Of a stretch of 64,000 nt of DNA, positions 58,224 to 64,000 are shown piece after piece. Every line of letters starts with the position of its first letter. Position 1 is the first letter of the stretch. Position numbers and translations under genes: made by a program. Under the pieces are notes generated by a model. It ran no database searches and was not told the DNA's origin. It saw only the letters and a program-made list of their open reading frames with translations. Source of the stretch: CAIYRG01 sp964494505 (GTDB taxonomy: Bacteria; Pseudomonadota; Alphaproteobacteria; Micropepsales; Micropepsaceae); the NCBI GenBank assembly GCA_964494505.1, contig CAZBRO010000004.1, positions 62,001-126,000 on the forward strand. The letters are read 5' to 3'.

Positions 58224-58454
58224 ATGGTATGGGGGAAGCGGATGAACGGCGATCACAACGGAGGCATCGAGCGCGGCGGAAAGGTCCTTTTCTGGCTGCT
58301 CATCCCGATGCTCGTGCTCTATGTGCCGCTCTATAACCGGATCGAGCCGACGCTGTTCGGATTCCCGTTCTTCTACTGGTTCCAGCTCGCCTGGATATTC
58401 GTCAGCATGATCATCACGGCCGCCGTCTACTACGCGACGGAACCACGGGTCTAG
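58224..58454 (+). CDS. DUF3311 small membrane protein (symporter partner)
   Basis: A 76-residue protein with two hydrophobic segments: VLFWLLIPMLVLYVPLYNRIEP and FFYWFQLAWIFVSMIITAAVYYATE. It has the DUF3311 layout; the family is nearly always encoded immediately before a sodium:solute symporter, as here. ATG 58224 is preceded by GGGGGAAG; ATG 58242 is a second option. It probably sits in the inner membrane with the symporter and helps its assembly or stability. Confidence 0.88.
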   Translation: MVWGKRMNGDHNGGIERGGKVLFWLLIPMLVLYVPLYNRIEPTLFGFPFFYWFQLAWIFVSMIITAAVYYATEPRV

Positions 58455-58469
58455 GGTCGGGGAAGCGCC

Positions 58470-60023
58470 ATGCCACTCAACATCACGGCCCTCGCCGTCT
58501 TTGTGTTCTTCTTCGGCGTTGTCACCTTCATTGGCTTTGCCGCCGCGCGCTGGAAGCGGGGCGACCTCGATCAGTTGCACGAATGGGGGCTGGCAGGCGG
58601 CAAGTTCGGAACGCTGATCACCTGGTTTCTTCTCGGCGGCGACCTTTATACGGCCTACACGTTCATCGCGGTCCCGGCGCTGGCGTTCGGGGCGGGTGCG
58701 CTCGCGTTCTTCGCGGTGCCCTACACCATCGTGATTTATCCGTTCGTGTTTGTGGTGTTCCCGCGGCTTTGGTCGGTGGCGCGTGCTCGGGGCTATATCA
58801 CTGCAGCCGATTTCGTCCGCGGCCGCTACGGCGACCGTTGGCTCGCGCTTGCCATCGCCATGACCGGGATTCTGGCGACACTTCCCTATATCGCGCTGCA
58901 GCTGATCGGACTTGAGGTGGTCATCGCCGCCATGGGCGTACAATTGGCAGGCGCCCTGGTCTATCTGCCGCTCATCATCTCCTTCGCGATTCTGGCGGCG
59001 TTCGATTATTTCAGCGGTCTTCGTGCACCCGCGGCAATCGCCATCATCAAGGACATCATGATCTACATTACGGTGTTCGCAGCCGTGATCGTGATTCCTT
59101 ACGAGGTCGGCGGCTGGGGCAAGGTCTTCTCCTCCGTGCCACCTGAGAAGTTGCTGCTGCCGGATAATCTCGGCTCCTACACTGGCTATGCAACGCTTTT
59201 CCTCGGGTCGGCCATGGCGCTGTTCCTGTATCCGCATTCGGTGACGGGCGTGCTGTCGTCGTCGAGTCGTCATGTGATTCGCCGGAATGCTGCGCTGCTT
59301 CCGGCCTATTCGTTCCTCCTCGGGCTGATTGCGCTTCTTGGCTACATGGCGCTTGCGGTCGGGGTAAGCTCCATGCCGGCATATGCCAGTGCGTTCAAGC
59401 AATTCGGCGCCAATTTCGCGGTGCCGGCGCTGTTCCTGCAGGTATTTCCGTCGTGGTTCGTGGGATTCGCCTTCGCCTCCATCGGCATCGGCGCGTTGGT
59501 GCCGGCTGCAATCATGTCCATCGCGGCGGCCAATCTGTTCAGCCGCAACATCTATCGGGAGTTCATCAACCCCAACTGCAATCCGATGCAGGAATCGCGC
59601 ATGGCCAAGACCATGTCGCTGGTGACCAAAGTCGGCGCGCTGATGTTCATCATCTTCCTGCCGCACGAATACGCCATCCAGATGCAGTTGCTCGGTGGCA
59701 TCTGGATCATCCACACCTTCCCGGCGGTGATCTTCGGCCTCTATACGCGCTGGCTGAACTCCAAGGCGCTGCTGATTGGCTGGGCGGCCGGCATGATCGC
59801 AGGCACCTGGATGGCAGCGAGCATCGGATTCCGCCCGATTTTCCCGCTGCAGATTTTCGGCACGACCATTCCGGCCTACATAGCGATCTACTCGGTGCTG
59901 CTGAACTTCGCGATCAGCGTGGTGCTGACGCTGGTGTTCAACGCAACCAAGCGATCGCACGCGGATGAAACGCGACCGGCGGATTACTACGCGCTGGAAG
60001 GCATCGGGGGCGGCGGCCACTAA
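58470..60023 (+). CDS. sodium:solute symporter (SSS/MctP-like)
   Basis: A 517-residue transporter with about 13 membrane segments. The start LAVFVFFFGVVTFIGFAAARWKRGDL with WGLAGGKFGTLITWFLLGGDLYTAYTF, the phrase RGYITAADFVRGRYGDRWLA and the conserved LYPHSVTGVLSSSSRHVIRRNAA mark the SSS family, closest to the monocarboxylate permease MctP group. It probably brings in a small carboxylate with Na+. It follows DUF3311 by 15 bases. Its end overlaps by four bases the end of the convergent FAD monooxygenase gene. Confidence 0.88.
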   Translation: MPLNITALAVFVFFFGVVTFIGFAAARWKRGDLDQLHEWGLAGGKFGTLITWFLLGGDLYTAYTFIAVPALAFGAGALAFFAVPYTIVIYPFVFVVFPRLWSVARARGYITAADFVRGRYGDRWLALAIAMTGILATLPYIALQLIGLEVVIAAMGVQLAGALVYLPLIISFAILAAFDYFSGLRAPAAIAIIKDIMIYITVFAAVIVIPYEVGGWGKVFSSVPPEKLLLPDNLGSYTGYATLFLGSAMALFLYPHSVTGVLSSSSRHVIRRNAALLPAYSFLLGLIALLGYMALAVGVSSMPAYASAFKQFGANFAVPALFLQVFPSWFVGFAFASIGIGALVPAAIMSIAAANLFSRNIYREFINPNCNPMQESRMAKTMSLVTKVGALMFIIFLPHEYAIQMQLLGGIWIIHTFPAVIFGLYTRWLNSKALLIGWAAGMIAGTWMAASIGFRPIFPLQIFGTTIPAYIAIYSVLLNFAISVVLTLVFNATKRSHADETRPADYYALEGIGGGGH

Positions 60024-61195
60024 GCCTCGGGCTTATGGTCGTAGATCCAGGCGAGCCCTTCATAGCTCGCGTTCTTGACATAAGCGTTGCGCAATTCCCG
60101 GCGCACGCCATCGGCGTGATAGAACTCGCCGTATAGCCGCGCCGAGAGCTGGACCCGCCCCGTCCGCAAATAGCGCGCCCGCGGATAGGCAATGAACGCG
60201 TCCTCGACGCTATCAGCCTCATCAAGGCATTTTGCGAGGCAAAGGGCATCCTCCATTGCCATACCGGCCCCTTGCGCGAGATATTGCAGCATGGGATGGG
60301 CCGCATCGCCCAACAGCGTCACGCGGCCCTTGCTCCAGTCCTTGATCGGCTCGCGGTCGCACAGCACCCACATGCGCCATGCCTCGATCTTGCGAAGCAT
60401 CAGTTGCACGACGTCACAGGTGCCGCTGAAACGTTCGTGCAACTCAGCTGGATCGCCGAAGGAATTCCAACCTTCCTCGTAGCGGTTGCTGTGGAAGGTG
60501 GCGACGAGATTGTAGAGCTCGCCAGTGCGCAGCGGGTAATGCACCATGTGGCACTTGGGACCCGCCCACAGCACCATGTCGTTGCGGCGCAAGCTTTCCG
60601 GAACGTCCGAGGTGGGCATCACCGAGCGGTAGGTAATGTGCCCAGATACACGCGGCTTGCCATCGCCAATCAGCCTGGCGCGCATGGCCGACCAGAGCCC
60701 GTCGGCCGCGATAAACGCAGGCGTCTCGAAAACGCGGCCCCCGGCCGTCGCAAGTCGAACGATACGGCCATTGTCCTCGAAACCGGTGACTTGGGTCGAG
60801 GTCTCGAGCGCGATCAGCGGTGAGGACTTGCACGCCTCCAGCAGAGACGTGTGGAGATCGGCACGATGGATCAGAGCGTAGGGCGCGCCAAAGCGCTGCT
60901 CGAACCCGGCGAGCGGGAACGAGACCACTTGCTCCGCGCTCACCGCGTCCATCATCACGAGTGCTTGCGGAAACACCGCGAGCCGCTTCGCCGAGGGCTC
61001 GACTCCGAGCGCGCGCAGACACCGCCACGAATTAGGCCCAAGCTGGATGCCGGCGCCGACTTCCTTGAACTCCGGCGCCTGTTCCAATACGAGGCTTCGA
61101 AAGCCGCGTTTGGCGAGCGCGAGCGCCGCGGCAAGCCCGCCAATGCCGCCGCCGGCGATTGCTATGGGATCGGAGCCGCGCTTGAGCGAATCCAT
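60020..61195 (-). CDS. FAD-dependent monooxygenase, 3-hydroxybenzoate 6-hydroxylase-like
   Basis: A 391-residue flavoprotein monooxygenase. The dinucleotide fold is IAGGGIGGLAAALALAKRGF. The DG motif is FIAADGLWSAMRARL and the GD motif GRVTLLGDAAHPMLQYLAQG with GAGMAMEDALCLAK behind it. The overall layout fits 3-hydroxybenzoate 6-hydroxylase (or salicylate hydroxylase) and makes gentisate a likely product, as the gene directly upstream is a gentisate 1,2-dioxygenase (TAA immediately followed by this ATG). It would act in the cytoplasm with NADH. The exact substrate is inferred. Confidence 0.85.
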   Translation of the reverse strand: MDSLKRGSDPIAIAGGGIGGLAAALALAKRGFRSLVLEQAPEFKEVGAGIQLGPNSWRCLRALGVEPSAKRLAVFPQALVMMDAVSAEQVVSFPLAGFEQRFGAPYALIHRADLHTSLLEACKSSPLIALETSTQVTGFEDNGRIVRLATAGGRVFETPAFIAADGLWSAMRARLIGDGKPRVSGHITYRSVMPTSDVPESLRRNDMVLWAGPKCHMVHYPLRTGELYNLVATFHSNRYEEGWNSFGDPAELHERFSGTCDVVQLMLRKIEAWRMWVLCDREPIKDWSKGRVTLLGDAAHPMLQYLAQGAGMAMEDALCLAKCLDEADSVEDAFIAYPRARYLRTGRVQLSARLYGEFYHADGVRRELRNAYVKNASYEGLAWIYDHKPEA

Positions 61196-62254
61196 TTAGG
61201 CCAGCGTTTGGCTGCGCTCTTCGCGCCAGAGACCGAGCTTTTCCTGCACAGGCCGGTCCGAAAATTGGAACAGCACCAGATCGTCATCGGCTTCCAATTT
61301 GCGCCAAGCCCAGGCCGGGCAGACGAACACGTCCTGCGGCGAAAGAGTGAGACGCGTGTCCCCGATAATCGCAGTGCCGCGCCCCTCCGCGACCGCGAAA
61401 ATCGTGCCGTCGGTCGAACGATACGGCGCCGTCGCAAAGCCCTTCGGCACGAGTTGGATCGCCGGCCCCATCGTCGGCATGCACCAATCGCCGGTACGCG
61501 GATGGGCGTATCGCATGCGGATGCCGTTGCACGGATCCCAGGCCGACGCCGTCTTCATCCGCTCCAATGTCGCGCGCGCCTGATCGAAGGGATAGCGCAT
61601 CAGCGGCGAATTGAGAGAAGCGGGAGAATCGTCGATAGGCAGCAGATTGGCGCCGTAGCGCGTTTGGCTTGCCTCCTTTTCGCGGGTCACTTCCTGCTCG
61701 TGCCGGTTCGAGCGCTGCATGAAGCTCGCATCGAGAAGATTGACCAGCGCGATATCGAGCCCGTCCATCCAGACGATGGGCACGTCGGTCTCGTTCTGGT
61801 GATCGTGCCATTGCCAGGAAGGAGTGAGGATCAGATCGCCCGGATGCATCTCGAAGCGCTCGCCGTCCACTGTCGTCGTAGCCCCGTGCCCTTCCAAGAT
61901 GAAGCGCAGGGCAGCCTGGCTGTGGCGGTGCTGAGGCGCGACTTCGCCGGGCATGACAAGCTGAATGCCGGCATACAGAGAATGCGTGATGGAGGATTGC
62001 CCCGGCAGGCCGGGATTCTCCAAGACCAGAACGCGGCGCTCGGCCTGCTCGGCTGAGATCATGCCCGCCGATTCGAACAGCAGCGGCCGCACATCGACAT
62101 AACGCCATTGGGCGGGCTTTGCCGGCGACACCGGCTCGGGCGTAACCAGGTTCTTCAGCACCTCCCAAAGCGGCGCCATGTTCGCTTTGGCGAGGCGCCC
62201 GTAATAGCGCTGAAATTCGTCACTGTTCATACGCGACGCGAGATGGCTATCCAT
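61196..62254 (-). CDS. gentisate 1,2-dioxygenase (bicupin)
   Basis: A 352-residue bicupin ring-cleavage dioxygenase. The N-terminal cupin has QHRHSQAALRFILEGHGATTTVDGERFEMHPGDLI (two parts: metal ligands H-x-H and a late H in WQWHDHQN). The second cupin contains GRGTAIIGDTRLTLSPQDVFVCP. This is the gentisate-dioxygenase layout and length; 1-hydroxy-2-naphthoate or salicylate dioxygenases are close relatives. It would open gentisate to maleylpyruvate using iron(II) and O2. Its stop abuts the monooxygenase start. The isomerase and hydrolase for later steps are not in the window. Confidence 0.9.
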   Translation of the reverse strand: MDSHLASRMNSDEFQRYYGRLAKANMAPLWEVLKNLVTPEPVSPAKPAQWRYVDVRPLLFESAGMISAEQAERRVLVLENPGLPGQSSITHSLYAGIQLVMPGEVAPQHRHSQAALRFILEGHGATTTVDGERFEMHPGDLILTPSWQWHDHQNETDVPIVWMDGLDIALVNLLDASFMQRSNRHEQEVTREKEASQTRYGANLLPIDDSPASLNSPLMRYPFDQARATLERMKTASAWDPCNGIRMRYAHPRTGDWCMPTMGPAIQLVPKGFATAPYRSTDGTIFAVAEGRGTAIIGDTRLTLSPQDVFVCPAWAWRKLEADDDLVLFQFSDRPVQEKLGLWREERSQTLA

Positions 62255-62310
62255 GGCTTCCGCCGTAATTGGTTCTTCCGCGTCTATATAGGCCCCGGCG
62301 CTTTACGGGG

Positions 62311-63300
62311 CTAGACTTTGTGGGTGCTCAGCAGCTGCTTAGGGAAAAGCTCTTCGACCTTGAGCAGCCGTTTGCAGACGCCCTGTTCATGGGCGTAGCC
62401 GAGGAACGCCTCCAGAGTCTTGCGGTTCTTCTCGATTCCGTAAGGGAAATAATCGTCCCCCATCAGTTCAAGGCCAAGGCGCGCATATTCGAAACCCCAC
62501 GGAATGGGATACAGCGAGACCGTATTGTCGAGCGCTCGTGCGATGCTGCGGCGGCGCGCCTCATCGAAGGCCACAAAGAGATTGCGCGCGACCCAGGGAT
62601 TCTTGTCGAGCACATCGCGGCGTATGGCGACGGTGTGCATGATCGGGAAAATGCCGGTCTCTTTGTAATAACGCTGCTCGATCTCCATGAAATCGGCGAA
62701 GAAGCGGCTGATGTTGGAATCGCCTGCAAGGAACGCGTCCGGCGCGCGCGCCGCGAGCACCGCATCCAATTCGCCCGAGACCAGCATGCCGTTCAACGAT
62801 TTGTCGGGCCGCCGCTCGATGGTCACCCCCTTCGGCAGTTGCAGCTCGACCTTCTCAACCCGGCCCGGCTGGTTGACCCCGGCCTGCACCCATTTGATGG
62901 AAGCGAGATCGAGCCCATATTGATGATGCAGGAAGCCGCGGGAATAGACCGCGGCCGTCTGCGCCCATTCGGGGAGGCCGACGCGCTTGCCGGCGAGATC
63001 GGCGACCTTTTTGATCGGGCCGTCCTTGCGTACATACAGCGAAGAGTGGCGAAACACCCGCGAGGGAAATACCGGCAAAGCCCAGAAGCTCTCATCGCCC
63101 TGCGCGATGAGGGAGCAATATTTCGCCATCGATATCTCGGAAATCTCCCACTCCTTGTAGACGATGAAGCGGTAGAAGATTTCCTCGACCGGAAAGGAAA
63201 GCAGCGTCAAGTCGATGCCTTCCGGTCGTACGCGGCCGAGCGCAAGATCGCGGATGTGGTCGTATTCGGGCATTGCCGCTGTAAAAGCGAGCTTGTTCAT
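62311..63300 (-). CDS. 4,5-dihydroxyphthalate-decarboxylase-like protein, copy 2
   Basis: A 329-residue Pht5-family protein. It has YKEWEISEISMAKYCSLIAQGD near residue 50, the family phrase ALPVFPSRVFRHSSLYVRKDG near 73, DLAGKRVGLPEWAQTAAVYSRGFL and KETGIFPIMHTVAIRRDVLD. The protein at 40692-41738 is a more divergent homologue. Immediately downstream are gentisate dioxygenase and a 3-hydroxybenzoate-type hydroxylase, so 4-hydroxyphthalate to 3-hydroxybenzoate is one reaction that would link all three. This is inference from order. The ATG follows CTGGAG. Confidence 0.85.
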   Translation of the reverse strand: MNKLAFTAAMPEYDHIRDLALGRVRPEGIDLTLLSFPVEEIFYRFIVYKEWEISEISMAKYCSLIAQGDESFWALPVFPSRVFRHSSLYVRKDGPIKKVADLAGKRVGLPEWAQTAAVYSRGFLHHQYGLDLASIKWVQAGVNQPGRVEKVELQLPKGVTIERRPDKSLNGMLVSGELDAVLAARAPDAFLAGDSNISRFFADFMEIEQRYYKETGIFPIMHTVAIRRDVLDKNPWVARNLFVAFDEARRRSIARALDNTVSLYPIPWGFEYARLGLELMGDDYFPYGIEKNRKTLEAFLGYAHEQGVCKRLLKVEELFPKQLLSTHKV

Positions 63301-63351
63301 CCATAACTCCAGGTAACGATCTCAATTCGGATTTCGAACGCGGGCGGGGCT

Positions 63352-64000
63352 TCAATGAGCGAAGCCTCCTGCCTTGGCGAGCGGTATTTCGGATTCGGCT
63401 CCGTCGCGCGCGCGCTTGGCGAGGTACATCGCATAAAGCGCAAAGGCGCAGAGGAAGAACGGAATTGAATCGAGGATCAAGAGCGTCGGCCGCGAAATTC
63501 CCATGCCGATCAGATAGCCGCCCAATATGGGGCCTATGAGCGAACCGATGCGGCCAATGCCGAGGCCCCAGCCGGCGCCCATAGCCCGCATATAGGTCGG
63601 ATAGATGGTACCCGACAGCGCATTCAGCCCGATCTGTCCGCCCAGCACGCCGATGCCGGCAATCATCATATGGGGAACAAGCACGCCATACCCGGTATGC
63701 AAGCTCAGAGCCGCGACAATGGGCCCGGTAATGAGGAACGTGAGGGCAACCACCCTAATGCCGATTCTGTTGAGCAGGAAGGCAATGAGAAAGCTTCCGA
63801 TCGCGCCGCCGAACTGGAACATGCCCATGGCGCGGTTCGCATCGGGGAGAGCGAACCCATCGTCCAAAAGCACTTTCGGCATCCAAAGCGTGATGAAGTA
63901 ATGCCCGGCCAAAGCGGTGATGAATGAAATCCAAAGGAGAATCGTCACCGGCGCACGGCCTTCGCTGAGCAGGCTGAGCGGCGCGTTGCGGCGGTGTTCT
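63352..64000 (-). CDS. MFS transporter, AAHS type (N-terminus beyond window)
   Basis: The C-terminal half (216 codons) of an MFS carrier. The frame is open through the window edge, and sequence before GTG 63948 reads NAPLSLLSEGRAPVTILLWISF, a typical central loop, so the gene continues to the right. About six membrane segments remain, with GYLIGMGISRPTLLILDSIPFF at the end. It resembles the aromatic acid:H+ symporter group and probably imports the substrate for the adjacent decarboxylase, hydroxylase and dioxygenase. It is 51 bases upstream of the decarboxylase-like gene on the same strand. Confidence 0.85.
   Translation of the reverse strand, partial: EHRRNAPLSLLSEGRAPVTILLWISFITALAGHYFITLWMPKVLLDDGFALPDANRAMGMFQFGGAIGSFLIAFLLNRIGIRVVALTFLITGPIVAALSLHTGYGVLVPHMMIAGIGVLGGQIGLNALSGTIYPTYMRAMGAGWGLGIGRIGSLIGPILGGYLIGMGISRPTLLILDSIPFFLCAFALYAMYLAKRARDGAESEIPLAKAGGFAH

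Noticed and set aside
58206..60020. A 604-codon minus-strand frame opposite the DUF3311-symporter pair
   Set aside because: Charged, low-complexity translation (many Arg, His, Glu). The plus strand has a clear SSS transporter.

Overview
The window is high-GC DNA with densely packed genes, short or overlapping gene junctions and many short palindromic repeats. Its gene families (LutABC, tripartite tricarboxylate transporter (TTT) binding protein, BKACE, DUF2585, phthalate-type Rieske oxygenases, FNR/FixK- and CtrA-like sites) point to an alphaproteobacterium. A Rhizobiales or Micropepsales-like soil or freshwater heterotroph is my guess; the species is not recognisable. No rRNA, tRNA, CRISPR array, phage or classical insertion sequence was found.

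Layout. 1-5 kb: a truncated alpha/beta hydrolase, DUF423, an acyltransferase and the lactate-utilisation genes lutA-lutB-lutC, with a large nested palindrome between lutA and lutB. 5-20.6 kb: the most distinctive region. A FIST-domain sensor overlaps a PAS histidine kinase. An MFS exporter follows, then five consecutive TPR plus GT41 (SPINDLY/OGT-like) glycosyltransferases, several joined by ATGA overlaps. The five differ in TPR number (8, 8, 7, 13, 3) and in some active-site residues. 20.7-25.6 kb, minus strand: a ModA-like binding protein, a DUF559 nuclease gene bracketed by perfect inverted repeats, an NHL-repeat protein, an aromatic-acid-type MFS transporter and two YeeE/YedE half-transporters. 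25.6-35.5 kb: mixed envelope and secreted proteins (PEP-CTERM protein, TolB-like/TPR protein, two tandem lectin-like paralogues, ChaN-like protein), a DUF2585 gene remnant, a CrtI/PYROXD2-like oxidoreductase, an esterase and PPK2.

35.5-43 kb: a probable catabolic operon with two zinc alcohol dehydrogenases, two phthalate-4,5-dioxygenase-like Rieske oxygenases, a 4,5-dihydroxyphthalate-decarboxylase-like protein and a flavoprotein. 43-54 kb: a porin-like secreted protein, LVIVD and DUF1344 proteins, an amidohydrolase, a higBA toxin-antitoxin pair, a molybdopterin oxidoreductase large subunit that carries a repeat sequence inside its reading frame, DUF2237, an amidase and a second NHL protein. 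54-64 kb: a second aromatic island with BKACE, MBL hydrolase, TctC-type binding protein, VOC protein, DUF3311 plus sodium:solute symporter, a 3-hydroxybenzoate-6-hydroxylase-like monooxygenase, gentisate 1,2-dioxygenase, a second decarboxylase-like protein and an MFS transporter cut by the window end.

Taken together, the right half looks devoted to uptake and oxidation of aromatic and phthalate-type acids, possibly through gentisate. The left region looks like a sensor-linked protein glycosylation locus. All functions are from sequence reading only; nothing was searched or aligned by computer.
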